Numbered from the stretch's first letter, positions 36,707 through 45,179 are shown. The stretch: 64,000 nt of DNA from an uncultured Clostridia bacterium (GCA_934101145.1 CAKOPZ010000004.1:1-64000), one strand, 5' to 3'. The notes: generated from the sequence alone by a model not told the origin. Made by a program: numbers and translations.

Positions 36707-37525
36707 TTGAACGAGAAAATTAGAATTTTGGTGGCTGACGATAATAAGGAATTTGGAGATACACTTGTAAGTTATTTAGAAAAAGAAGAAAACTTTGAGG
36801 TTGTTGGTATTGCAAGAGACGGCAATCAAGCTGTTGATGAAATAACAATGATGAAGCCTGATATTGTTTTGCTTGATATCATTATGCCACATTTAGATGG
36901 GCTTGGTGTCTTAGAAAAATTAAATGAAAGAAATATAGAAAATAAACCTATGTGTATTATTTTATCAGCGGTTGGACAAGATAAAATTACTCAAAGGGCA
37001 ATTGATCTTGGTGCTCAATATTACATAGTTAAACCATTTGATATTCAAATTTTAGTAAAAAGAATAAAAGAACTAAAATATTATCAACCATCACAATATA
37101 AAAATAATTTTATTAGTAGAGAAATAAAAACACAATATATAGATATATCCCCAGAAGAGAAAAAGAATGAAGAAAACTTAGAAGCACTTGTTACAAATGT
37201 AATACATGAAGTTGGTGTACCAGCTCATATTAAAGGTTACCAATATTTAAGAGAAGCAATTATAATGGTAGTAAATAATATTGAAGTTATAAATCAAATA
37301 ACAAAACAATTATATCCAGATATTGCTAAAAAATATGGAACAACTCCATCAAGAGTAGAAAGAGCAATACGTCATGCAATAGAAGTTGCATGGGGAAGAG
37401 GTCAAGCAGATGTTGTTGAAAGTATATTTGGATATACTGTTTCAGCATCAAAAGGCAAGCCAACAAATAGTGAATTTATAGCAATGATTGCTGATAAATT
37501 AAGACTAGAATTAAAAACAGCGTAA
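36707..37525 (+). CDS. spo0A: Sporulation master regulator Spo0A
   Basis: About 272 residues. The N-terminal receiver has the acidic pair in LVADDN, the phospho-acceptor Asp in IVLLDIIMP, and the Lys in YIVKPFD. The C-terminal Spo0A DNA-binding domain contains [14 protein letters not shown] [18 protein letters not shown], the recognition helix [18 protein letters not shown], and [19 protein letters not shown]. It controls entry into sporulation. AGGGGG at 36693-36698 is too close to ATG 36701, so TTG 36707 is preferred. A diverged copy of the 3' end lies 1.1 kb downstream. Confidence 0.95.
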   Translation: MNEKIRILVADDNKEFGDTLVSYLEKEENFEVVGIARDGNQAVDEITMMKPDIVLLDIIMPHLDGLGVLEKLNERNIENKPMCIILSAVGQDKITQRAIDLGAQYYIVKPFDIQILVKRIKELKYYQPSQYKNNFISREIKTQYIDISPEEKKNEENLEALVTNVIHEVGVPAHIKGYQYLREAIIMVVNNIEVINQITKQLYPDIAKKYGTTPSRVERAIRHAIEVAWGRGQADVVESIFGYTVSASKGKPTNSEFIAMIADKLRLELKTA

Positions 37526-37531
37526 ATAATA

Positions 37532-37557
37532 AACCCAGTACGATTTTGTACCGGGTT
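37532..37557 (+). terminator. Terminator after spo0A
   Basis: AACCCAGTAC and GTACCGGGTT pair around a 6-nt loop, with one A-C mismatch. The copy behind the spo0A fragment (38802-38827) has the same hairpin. Confidence 0.65.
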
Positions 37558-37766
37558 AAATTATATAGGGGTACACAAAAAAAGATGGTACAAAAGTGCC
37601 AGAACATAGACGCTCAACACCAAATTAATATTTAAAGCATATAATGTTCCCGAAAATAGTCAAACTAATTTTATGTGTAATCCTTTTAAAAATTGATACA
37701 ATACCTACAATTATAACTTTAGCGATTGATATGATTGATAAACTTTTTTTGAAAGGGGAAAGTAAA

Positions 37767-37826
37767 ATGAAAAAAATAAATTGCAAGAATGGTAAAGACC
37801 TTTGTATATATGGGGTTGCAAAATAA
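37767..37826 (+). CDS. Possible 19-residue peptide of unknown function
   Basis: A short frame starting MKKINCKNGKD with a good AAAGGGGAAAG ribosome binding site 4-6 nt upstream, coding for two cysteines. It could be a leader or a decayed gene end. GACCTTT within it is complementary to AAAGGTC at 37863-37869, so the region may fold. Apart from this and the T-arm-like remnant, nothing else was seen between 37558 and 38110. Confidence 0.3.
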   Translation: MKKINCKNGKDLCIYGVAK

Positions 37827-37870
37827 ATATGTTTGATGAAGATAGGTAAATAATTATAGATAAAGGTCGA

Positions 37871-37897
37871 GGTGGTTCGAGTCCACTCCCAAATCCA
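37871..37897 (+). other. tRNA T-arm-like remnant
   Basis: GGTGG, loop TTCGAGT, then CCACT form a five-pair T-arm (one G-T pair) with the invariant TTC, followed by CCCAAATCCA. No matching acceptor 5' strand, D-arm or anticodon arm lies in the preceding 80 nt, so this is not a complete tRNA. It could be the left-over 3' end of a tRNA from an integration event. Confidence 0.35.
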
Positions 37898-38110
37898 TTA
37901 TATAAAGAATAGATGATTAAGTTCATTTATTCTTATTTTTTATTTCTAGGAAATAGCATTTTAAAATGTATAATTTGTTATATTTTATAATTTCTTTAGA
38001 AATTTTGTGCTTTTTGTAATAAAAGAACTAATATGAAAACGTATTGATAAAAATTAGAGGTTATGATAAAGAAATGAATAAAAAATAATTGTAAAATTTG
38101 TGATATTTGC

Positions 38111-38139
38111 TTGAAAAATGTAAAAATTTATTGTATAGT
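38111..38139 (+). promoter_or_regulatory. Sense promoter, hydrophobic-peptide element A
   Basis: TTGAAA (38111-38116), 17-nt spacer, TATAGT (38134-38139). The TAGGAAATGAG boundary begins 8 nt after the -10, the same distance as in elements B and C. Start near 38146. Confidence 0.75.
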
Positions 38140-38225
38140 AAATGTTGTAGGAAATGAGATAGCAGATATGTTGTGGCTACCACTTTCAATACTCGATACA
38201 TTCGAGAGCAAGGAGGTGGTTGTTT

Positions 38226-38327
38226 ATGGGATTTATATTATTTTTAATATATGCTTTGGGATTCTCCCTAACTGTAAACGTAGCCTTGTTGTGTATTATA
38301 TACATAATGTGGACTAATAAACAATAA
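38226..38327 (+). CDS. Candidate type I toxin peptide A (33 residues, hydrophobic)
   Basis: A 33-residue peptide that is nearly all membrane helix (FILFLIYALGFSLT onward, ending MWTNKQ). AAGGAGGTGG lies 6-9 nt upstream of the ATG, an unusually strong site, partly next to a CTCGA/TCGAG hairpin. It shares the IYxLxFxL core and gene architecture with peptides B and C, though its C-terminus differs. Size, charge and the overlapping antisense RNA fit membrane-acting type I toxins (Fst, TxpA, BsrG or holin-like classes), but the sequence matches none I know. Confidence 0.7.
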   Translation: MGFILFLIYALGFSLTVNVALLCIIYIMWTNKQ

Positions 38328-38412
38328 AAAACAACACATTCTGCTTTAGTCGGTTGGAATGTGTTGTTACAACAATTTATATGGTAGCCACATTCTGTGA
38401 CTCTCATTTTCT
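38322..38412 (-). ncRNA. Candidate antitoxin antisense RNA A
   Basis: A perfect promoter on the minus strand would start a ~90-nt RNA near 38412. It ends at the AACAACACATTC/GAATGTGTTGTT hairpin followed by six T on this strand. The RNA overlaps the toxin stop codon and 3' region. The hairpin lacks a T-run on the plus strand, so the toxin message probably reads through to the right-hand repeat while the antisense RNA terminates here. Confidence 0.7.
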
Positions 38413-38418
38413 ATCTTT

Positions 38419-38447
38419 ATTATACACAGCTTTTCCATTTTTGTCAA
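38419..38447 (-). promoter_or_regulatory. Antisense promoter, element A
   Basis: TTGACA (38442-38447 on the minus strand), 17-nt spacer, TATAAT (38419-38424): a perfect sigma-A consensus, directed against the toxin gene. Confidence 0.88.
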
Positions 38448-38491
38448 ATGGATTTTTTTTATTTTTTTACGAAAATTTTTAGTTCATAAAA

Positions 38492-38520
38492 TTGACAAAG
38501 AAAAAATTTTCTACTACAAT
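38492..38520 (+). promoter_or_regulatory. Promoter of an orphan attenuator leader
   Basis: TTGACA (38492-38497), 17-nt spacer, TACAAT (38515-38520). It leads directly into a short leader peptide and a terminator-like hairpin. Confidence 0.8.
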
Positions 38521-38521
38521 C

Positions 38522-38578
38522 AATGCAATAAACATATAGAGGTAAATGCAATGAATATTTATTGCATTAGTTATTTTT
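38522..38578 (+). promoter_or_regulatory. Attenuator-like competing hairpins
   Basis: AATGCAATAAA (38522-38532) and AATGCAAT (38545-38552) can each pair with the same 3' arm TTTATTGCATT (38558-38568), which is followed by a T-rich run. The second arm overlaps the start codon of a 16-residue frame. Two 5' arms competing for one 3' arm beside a leader peptide is the layout of translation-coupled transcription attenuators. Confidence 0.5.
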
Positions 38579-38601
38579 TAAGAAACAAGAGTTTCACATA
38601 A
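38551..38601 (+). CDS. Possible 16-residue leader peptide
   Basis: The frame [16 protein letters not shown] has a TAGAGG site 8 nt upstream and lies wholly within the attenuator structure. Antibiotic-inducible genes often have leaders like this, but whatever gene it once controlled is missing: 9 nt after its stop the spo0A fragment begins. Confidence 0.4.
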   Translation: MNIYCISYFLRNKSFT

Positions 38602-38609
38602 AATTCAAT

Positions 38610-38795
38610 ACAACACCATCTCGTGTAGAAAGAGCAATACGTCATGCAATAGAGGTTGCATGGGGAAGGGGCCAAGCAGATGTTGTTGAAAGTATATTTG
38701 GATATACCGTTTCTGCCAGCAAAGGAAAGCCAACAAATAGCGAATTCATTGCGATGATAGCTGATAAATTAAGACTTGAATTAAAAACAGCGTAA
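38610..38795 (+). pseudogene. Truncated second copy of the spo0A 3' end
   Basis: Encodes the last 61 residues of Spo0A (from [10 protein letters not shown] to LKTA) and is identical in protein sequence to the full gene. About 20 of 186 bases differ, all synonymous. It has no start, promoter or receiver domain, so it is not a functional Spo0A. The downstream terminator is also duplicated. The silent divergence shows long separate evolution under selection before the two came together, as expected from recombination with a related strain or an element that replaced the gene's 3' end. Confidence 0.92.
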
Positions 38796-38801
38796 ATAAT
38801 A

Positions 38802-38827
38802 AACCCAGTGCGATTTTGTACTGGGTT
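38802..38827 (+). terminator. Second copy of the spo0A terminator
   Basis: AACCCAGTGC and GTACTGGGTT around the same 6-nt loop as 37532-37557; the duplication therefore extends past the stop codon. Confidence 0.6.
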
Positions 38828-38862
38828 AAATTATATAAATGTAAAATATTGGATTATTACAC

Positions 38863-38891
38863 TAGATAAATAAGTAAAAATATACTATACT
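38863..38891 (+). promoter_or_regulatory. Sense promoter, element B
   Basis: TATACT at 38886-38891, exactly 8 nt before the TAGGAAATGAG boundary as in A and C, with a weaker -35 (TAGATA, 38863-38868) at 17-nt spacing. Confidence 0.55.
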
Positions 38892-38976
38892 ATTAAGCAT
38901 AGGAAATGAGAATAAGCAGATGTGGGTGCTACCACTTTACATACGCAGTTTATGCTGTGAGAATGGAGGTGGTGCT

Positions 38977-39087
38977 ATGGAAATATTATTAATTCAATTA
39001 ATATATCTATTATTCTTCGGATTAATAGGAGTTACTATCATAGCAGTTGCCTTAATCATAACTTTGGTTATTATTTTGAGCAAATAA
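38977..39087 (+). CDS. Candidate type I toxin peptide B (36 residues, hydrophobic)
   Basis: A 36-residue, almost wholly hydrophobic peptide with the core LIYLLFFGLIG and the C-terminus LVIILSK. GGAGGTGGTGC precedes the ATG. It is closely related to peptide C (same length, same C-terminal seven residues, same FGLI core) and more distantly to A. A single membrane-spanning helix with a lysine end is typical of type I toxins. Confidence 0.75.
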   Translation: MEILLIQLIYLLFFGLIGVTIIAVALIITLVIILSK

Positions 39088-39173
39088 AAAAACACCACAT
39101 TATGCCCTGCCAAGCTATGTGGTGTTAAACATATTATATATGGTAGCACACATTTCTGTGGCTTTCATTTCCT
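39085..39173 (-). ncRNA. Candidate antitoxin antisense RNA B
   Basis: Predicted to start near 39173 from a perfect promoter and to end after the AACACCACAT/ATGTGGTGTT hairpin, which is followed by seven T on the minus strand but no T-run on the plus strand. About 89 nt, overlapping the end of the toxin message. Confidence 0.7.
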
Positions 39174-39179
39174 ATAATT

Positions 39180-39208
39180 ATTATACATAGATTAAACAGA
39201 TTTGTCAA
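39180..39208 (-). promoter_or_regulatory. Antisense promoter, element B
   Basis: TTGACA (39203-39208 on the minus strand), 17-nt spacer, TATAAT (39180-39185): perfect consensus, the same geometry as in A. Confidence 0.88.
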
Positions 39209-39215
39209 ACAAAAA

Positions 39216-39650
39216 TTATTTTTTTTCATTTAATAGATCTTCTAAAGTATGCCATGCTAAAAGTGCACATTTAACTCTAGCAGGCATATTTGCTATATTT
39301 TTGAATGCGATTGCATCTTCTAATTTTGAGTATTCTTCTTCAGAAAGATTTTCTCTTTTTATCATTTTAATAAAATCTTCTATTATTTCCTTTGCTTGTT
39401 CAATTGTTTTATCTTTTAATGTATCAATCATAATAGAAGTTGAAGCTTGAGAAATTGCACATCCATGTCCTGTAAAAGCCATATCTTTTATGACATTTCC
39501 ATCTAAAATCAATTCTATTTCGATTTCATCTCCACAATTTGGATTATGACCTTTACTGCAAAGATCACAATGATCAAGCTTTTTCTTATTATATGAATTC
39601 ATGCTATGTTCCATTATAAGGTCATTATACATTTCATCTATTTCACTCAT
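39216..39650 (-). CDS. sufU: SufU iron-sulfur scaffold / sulfur-transfer protein
   Basis: 144 residues. Motifs NPNCGDEIEI, FTGHGCAISQASTS and RVKCALLAWHTLE supply the three cysteines, with the Asp, of the SufU zinc site. SufU takes persulfide sulfur from SufS and passes it on for Fe-S assembly. It is the last gene of the suf operon, 11 nt after sufS. Confidence 0.95.
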   Translation of the reverse strand: MSEIDEMYNDLIMEHSMNSYNKKKLDHCDLCSKGHNPNCGDEIEIELILDGNVIKDMAFTGHGCAISQASTSIMIDTLKDKTIEQAKEIIEDFIKMIKRENLSEEEYSKLEDAIAFKNIANMPARVKCALLAWHTLEDLLNEKK

Positions 39651-39661
39651 CTTACTACTCC

Positions 39662-40900
<1,239 letters not shown>

Positions 40901-40902
40901 TA

Positions 40903-41955
40903 TTATGATAATTTTTCATCTATTTTGCTAAGTATTTCAGTTTTTAAATCTTCATCAGGTATTGTTTCTATTATGTTGTTAAAACGGGCACGTACTATCA
41001 TTTTTATAGCGTCTTTGTAGCAAATCCCTCTGCTCATAATATAAAATAGAGTTTCTTTATTTGCCTTGCCAGAAGCTGTTGAATGATTTCCTTCTACATC
41101 AGATTCTGTGCAAAGTAGCATAGGAAGTGCCTTTGATTTTGCTGTATTTGAAAGTAGCATACAATATTCGTTTTCATTTCCTTTTGATTTTTTGCAACCT
41201 TTTTTGAAATCGATTGTTCCTTTAAAATTCTTTTTTGCATTGCCATCTAAGGCGCCTTGAACATCAATATCAATTTGAGATTTTACACCTTTTAGATGAG
41301 CAATATAGTTTATATCTTTTACTTGATTTTCAGTTCCTAAATAAATTGTTTTTAAATTATTATTTGCATTTTCTCCAATAATATTTGTAAAATAGTTAGA
41401 AACACTATATTTACCGCCAATATCAATTATTGTGTAATTAACATTACTATTTGTATCTAAAGTATTTTCTATTGCATCAAAATTGTGTGATAAATTATTT
41501 AAAAGATTAACTACAACAATATTTACATTAGAATTTTCATTTGCAAATAATCTAATAATTCCATTATGGAAGCAAGGCTTGTTAGTTTTGGAATTATATG
41601 TGATTATAATATTTGAACTGCCATTTGCAAAAATGTCAATATTGTTAATAAGTGATAGGTTATTATCATCAAATGTGTAATTTATTTTTATAGTTTCATC
41701 TGATGTAGTAAGCTTAGCTCTATGGTTTGCACATTTTTTAACATTCTCTTCTAAAACATCACCATTTCCATATGTTAAATTATCACTTGAAAAATCAGAC
41801 TCAATCTTACTGCTTTTGCATATTATTTTTGCATTTTCAAATTTTCTTAAGTTTGTAGGTATTTCTAAATCTTCAAGAGTAATATTGTTTATTTGAAAAT
41901 TAATTGATGTTCTTACAGGTGTTTCATTTATAGTTAAATTTTTCATATTATCCAA
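40903..41955 (-). CDS. sufD: SufD, Fe-S assembly complex subunit
   Basis: 350 residues, beta-helical protein of the SufBC2D scaffold. The C-terminal part has the shared SufB/SufD segment (EGNHSTASGKANKETLFYIMSRGI). The N-terminal half is more divergent than usual. The start overlaps the end of sufB by 8 nt, indicating translational coupling. Confidence 0.92.
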   Translation of the reverse strand: MDNMKNLTINETPVRTSINFQINNITLEDLEIPTNLRKFENAKIICKSSKIESDFSSDNLTYGNGDVLEENVKKCANHRAKLTTSDETIKINYTFDDNNLSLINNIDIFANGSSNIIITYNSKTNKPCFHNGIIRLFANENSNVNIVVVNLLNNLSHNFDAIENTLDTNSNVNYTIIDIGGKYSVSNYFTNIIGENANNNLKTIYLGTENQVKDINYIAHLKGVKSQIDIDVQGALDGNAKKNFKGTIDFKKGCKKSKGNENEYCMLLSNTAKSKALPMLLCTESDVEGNHSTASGKANKETLFYIMSRGICYKDAIKMIVRARFNNIIETIPDEDLKTEILSKIDEKLS

Positions 41956-43345
41956 TAGCTCCTTCCAATTCTAGATTTATCAAATTATTCATTTCTGCTG
42001 CATATTCAACAGGTAATTCTTTTGAAATAGGGTAGGCAAATCCCCTAACTATCATAGCTTTTGCGTCTTCTTCTGAAAGACCACGGCTCATAAGATAGAA
42101 TATTTCTTTATCACTTATTTTACCAATTGTAGCTTCATGTGAAAATTCTACATCATCATTTCTTATATCATTTGTAGGAATTGTGTCAGATCTAGAAATG
42201 TCATCAAGCATTAAAGATTCACAGCTTACACTACATTTTGAGCCTTTGGCATTTTCTCCAATTCGAACCAAAGCTCTATATGTGCAAGAACCACCATCTT
42301 TTGAAATTGATTTAGAATTTACAACAGAAGATGTATTAGGGAAGTTGTGAACAACTTTAAATCCTGTATCAAGGTTTTGTCCTTTTCCGGCAAATGTAAT
42401 ACCTGTGTATTCTGTTTTTGCACCTTCTCCATTTAAAATACTCATAGGGTATAGCATAGATACTTTAGAACCAAAAGAACCTGTAACCCAGTCTATTTGA
42501 GCGTTTTTACCAACAATTGCTTTTTTTGTATTTAAATTCATCATGTTTTTAGACCAGTTTTCAATTGTAGAATATCTTAAATATGCATTATCTTTTACAT
42601 ATAGTTCAACACAGCCTGCGTGAAGATTTACTTTGTTATATTTAGGAGCAGAACATCCTTCTATAAAATGAAGATTTGCACCTTCATCAACAATTATAAG
42701 TGTATGTTCAAATTGTCCAGATTCTGGTGAGTTAAGTCTAAAGTATGATTGCAAAGGAAAGTCAAGTTTTACTCCCTTTGGAATATATACGAAAGAACCG
42801 CCAGACCATACTGCTGCATGAAGTGCAACAAATTTGTGATCTGTTACAGGCACACATTTCATAAAATGTTCTTTTACAATTTCAGGGTATTCCTTTACAG
42901 CAGTATCCATATCTGTGTAAATAACACCTTGTTTTTTCAAGTCCTCTTTCATACTATGATATACAACTTCAGAATCATATTGAGCTCCAACACCTGCAAG
43001 AGATTTTTTTTCAGCCTCAGGTATTCCTAAACGATCAAAAGTATCTTTTATATCTTCTGGAACATCGTCCCAGTTGTCATTTAAATTTGTTTTAGGCTTT
43101 ACGTATGTTGCAATTTCATCCATATTTAGTTCTGATAAATCAGGTCCCCATGTAGGAAGGCTAAGTTTGAAATAAGCATCAAGAGCCTTTAGTCTAATAT
43201 CAAGCATCCAACTAGGCTCGTCCTTTTGCTTAGATATTTCTCTAACTATATCTTCATTTAATCCTTTTTGCATTTTGAAAGCATATTTATCTGAATTTTT
43301 AATATCGTATATATTTCTATTAATATCATCTATTTTAGTTTTCAT
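41948..43345 (-). CDS. sufB: SufB, Fe-S assembly scaffold subunit
   Basis: 465 residues, the usual length. SufB carries the nascent cluster in the SufBCD complex. Typical stretches are WGPDLSELNMDEIATYVKP, GGSFVYIPKGVKLDFPLQSY, EGCSAPKYNKVNLHAG, and the C-terminal FSHEATIGKISDKEIFYLMSRG. It lies 4 nt after sufC and overlaps sufD. Confidence 0.96.
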   Translation of the reverse strand: MKTKIDDINRNIYDIKNSDKYAFKMQKGLNEDIVREISKQKDEPSWMLDIRLKALDAYFKLSLPTWGPDLSELNMDEIATYVKPKTNLNDNWDDVPEDIKDTFDRLGIPEAEKKSLAGVGAQYDSEVVYHSMKEDLKKQGVIYTDMDTAVKEYPEIVKEHFMKCVPVTDHKFVALHAAVWSGGSFVYIPKGVKLDFPLQSYFRLNSPESGQFEHTLIIVDEGANLHFIEGCSAPKYNKVNLHAGCVELYVKDNAYLRYSTIENWSKNMMNLNTKKAIVGKNAQIDWVTGSFGSKVSMLYPMSILNGEGAKTEYTGITFAGKGQNLDTGFKVVHNFPNTSSVVNSKSISKDGGSCTYRALVRIGENAKGSKCSVSCESLMLDDISRSDTIPTNDIRNDDVEFSHEATIGKISDKEIFYLMSRGLSEEDAKAMIVRGFAYPISKELPVEYAAEMNNLINLELEGAIG

Positions 43346-43349
43346 AATA

Positions 43350-44096
43350 TTATCCTTTCAATGTTTTGTATTTTGCATATCCATTTTCTTCGATTTCTTT
43401 TGCAAGTTCTGGTCCGCCAGTTTTTACAATTTTTCCATCAACTAAAATATGAACATAATCTACTTTTAAATTTTCTAATATACGTGTGTTGTGTGTGATT
43501 ATTAAAACAGCATTTTCCTCTGTTTTGTATAAACTAATTCCCTTTGATACTGTTTTTATTGCGTCAACGTCAAGACCAGAATCTGTTTCGTCTAGAATTG
43601 CAAGTTTTGGCTCTAATACAAGCATTTGCAAGATTTCATTTTTCTTTTTTTCACCACCAGAAAAACCAACATTTAGGTTTCTGTCAATTAATTTTGGATT
43701 CATATTTAATTCTTGAATATGAGATGAAATTGTATCTTTAAATGCAAATAATTTTACAGGTTTTTCTGTAATTTTTCCTTTAGCATATTTCAAGAAATTT
43801 AGAGTTGATATTCCTGGAATTTCTTCAGGAGATTGAAAAGACATAAATACACCTTTTTTTGCAATTTTATCAGTTGTAAGGGAAGTGATGTCCTCTGAAT
43901 CAAATGTTATACTTCCAGATTTTTTTGTATATGCTGGGTTGTTAAAAATAACATTTGCAAGTGTAGATTTTCCTGCACCATTTGGTCCCATGATAACATG
44001 AGTTTCACCTTTGTTTATTGTTAAATTAAGACCTTTTAAAATTTCTTTATCTTCTGCATTTGCATATAAATCTTTTATTTCTAATAGGTTTTCCAT
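43350..44096 (-). CDS. sufC: SufC, ATPase of the Fe-S assembly complex
   Basis: About 248 residues. ABC-type ATPase with Walker A GPNGAGKSTLAN, a signature near VGFSGGEKKKNEILQM, and Walker B LAILDETDSGLD. It drives the conformational cycle of SufBCD in the cytosol. The start is ATG 44096: GGAGGA at 44101-44106 sits at the right distance, whereas ATG 44108 has no ribosome site. First gene of the operon. Confidence 0.95.
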   Translation of the reverse strand: MENLLEIKDLYANAEDKEILKGLNLTINKGETHVIMGPNGAGKSTLANVIFNNPAYTKKSGSITFDSEDITSLTTDKIAKKGVFMSFQSPEEIPGISTLNFLKYAKGKITEKPVKLFAFKDTISSHIQELNMNPKLIDRNLNVGFSGGEKKKNEILQMLVLEPKLAILDETDSGLDVDAIKTVSKGISLYKTEENAVLIITHNTRILENLKVDYVHILVDGKIVKTGGPELAKEIEENGYAKYKTLKG

Positions 44097-44150
44097 AATT
44101 TCCTCCATCTATATATAATCTTATCAAAATCTAAAAAAATATTCATACTA

Positions 44151-44191
44151 ACTAAGTAGGAATTATACCATAAAATATCCTACTTAGTCAA
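44151..44191 (-). promoter_or_regulatory. suf operon promoter with flanking inverted-repeat operator
   Basis: On the minus strand TTGACT (44186-44191), an 18-nt spacer and TATAAT (44162-44167). An 11-bp perfect inverted repeat, ACTAAGTAGGA/TCCTACTTAGT (44178-44188 and 44151-44161), overlaps the -35 and lies just after the -10. TTGACTAAGTAGGA resembles the half-sites of Rrf2-type (IscR/SufR/CymR) repressors, an inference from recollection of those motifs. The region 44192-44530 otherwise holds only an AATTTTAATTC hairpin (44268-44303) and no gene. Confidence 0.65.
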
Positions 44192-44530
44192 TAGGAATTA
44201 AGCAGAATCCAAGGATATGTTACTGTTTACTGATTTTTAAATTCTTTGGGAAGAATTACACAATGAAAATTTTAATTCCGTGGAATCACACAGAATTAAA
44301 ATTGATTAAGTTGGTAGTATATTATTCCTACTGAAAAAATTATTTGTATATGCAGAAGAATATATGTTATTAGAAGAAAACAATAATGATAACATTAAAA
44401 TAAAATTTATATGAAGTAGATTTAAATTAAACATGTTTTAAGATAATTTTTAAAGACTTATTATGTTTTATTGATTTTATCATCATTGTTGGTAATATAT
44501 AATAAAAAGCATTATTCATGTATTTTTTTG

Positions 44531-44617
44531 TATATTATACACTGGAATTGTCCTATTAAAATTATTATAAAAAATTAGAGACTTCTTTTGTTAACATATT
44601 TCACTCGAGAAAATGTT
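44531..44617 (-). pseudogene. Decayed copy of the ECF sigma locus junction
   Basis: These 87 nt align without gaps to 47077-47163, with about 12 mismatches. The parent segment covers the end of the small membrane gene, the AGGAGG site and the first codons of the ECF sigma gene. Here the reading frames are gone. It lies directly downstream of the orphan Spo0A-C gene, showing that this gene stands inside a duplicated and decayed sigma locus. Confidence 0.8.
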
Positions 44618-44634
44618 ACATAATGTTAAATTAG

Positions 44635-45153
44635 TTAGTTACAATGTGATATTTTTTTAAGAATAGTAATAATAATTATCTTTGGAGTTGGTTTTGTATC
44701 AACATTATATGAAAAATAATTTTGTAAAATTTCAAAAGGAGTTTCTGCATACATAAAATTTGTAGCTTTAATTATATTGTTTTTTATATTCACAACTGAT
44801 TTTTTATATTTTCGAGCTATAAAAGAATAAACATCACGTTCTAAATTTATTTCAAGGTTTGGATAAGTTTTATTAATAAACATGATAGCTTCATACAAGT
44901 ATTGGGTACCAATATGCTTTATATTAAAGCCAATATATAATAATTCATTTATAATTTTTTGCTCTTCGGAAATTTTAGAGCAATGAATGGACATATTATT
45001 GTATATATGTAATGAATCTGGAATAACATCTATAGGAATGTTTAACTTTGTGAATTTGTTGGTAAATACATTTAAGGTAAAAAAATCGCAATTGTTTTTT
45101 TCTAAATATTTTATAATTTTTTCAATATCTGCTAGTACATATATTTTTCTCAT
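44635..45153 (-). CDS. Orphan Spo0A C-terminal-domain protein without a receiver
   Basis: 172 residues. Residues ~70-170 align with the DNA-binding domain of Spo0A: ELLYIGFNIKHIGTQYLYEAI matches [18 protein letters not shown], then IARKYKKSVVNIKNNIIKA and FSYNVDTKPTPKIIIITI. The first ~65 residues are not a phospho-receiver (no acidic pocket). Key Spo0A recognition-helix residues ([15 protein letters not shown]) are not conserved, so DNA specificity probably differs. GGAGG precedes the ATG, and a TGTAACA-type promoter shared with the ECF sigma operon lies just upstream. Confidence 0.8.
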   Translation of the reverse strand: MRKIYVLADIEKIIKYLEKNNCDFFTLNVFTNKFTKLNIPIDVIPDSLHIYNNMSIHCSKISEEQKIINELLYIGFNIKHIGTQYLYEAIMFINKTYPNLEINLERDVYSFIARKYKKSVVNIKNNIIKATNFMYAETPFEILQNYFSYNVDTKPTPKIIIITILKKISHCN

Positions 45154-45179
45154 TTATTTCCTCCATATTTATAATATAA

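Larger units (their letters stand above)
38148..38413. repeat. Element A: unit bounded by imperfect inverted repeats
   Basis: The left end (38148-38187) begins TAGGAAATGAG and includes TGTGGCTACCA. The right end (38382-38413), read on the other strand, begins TAGAAAATGAG and includes TGTGGCTACCA. Between them lie a small hairpin (CTCGA/TCGAG, 38192-38206), an AAGGAGGTGG ribosome site, a hydrophobic peptide and a long hairpin (38330-38368). Elements B (38900-39174) and C (49661-49935) have the same plan with different stem sequences. Confidence 0.85.
38900..39174. repeat. Element B: unit bounded by imperfect inverted repeats
   Basis: Left end from 38900 (TAGGAAATGAG, then GTGCTACCA); right end 39141-39174, which read on the minus strand gives TAGGAAATGA and GTGCTACCA. 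The inner stem differs from elements A and C but is matched within B. A CGCAG/CTGTG hairpin (with one G-U pair) precedes the ribosome site, and AACACCACAT/ATGTGGTGTT (39091-39126) follows the peptide. Confidence 0.85.

Noticed and set aside
37822..37897. Complete tRNA gene
   Set aside because: Only the T-arm-like part fits; there is no acceptor partner, D-arm or anticodon arm.
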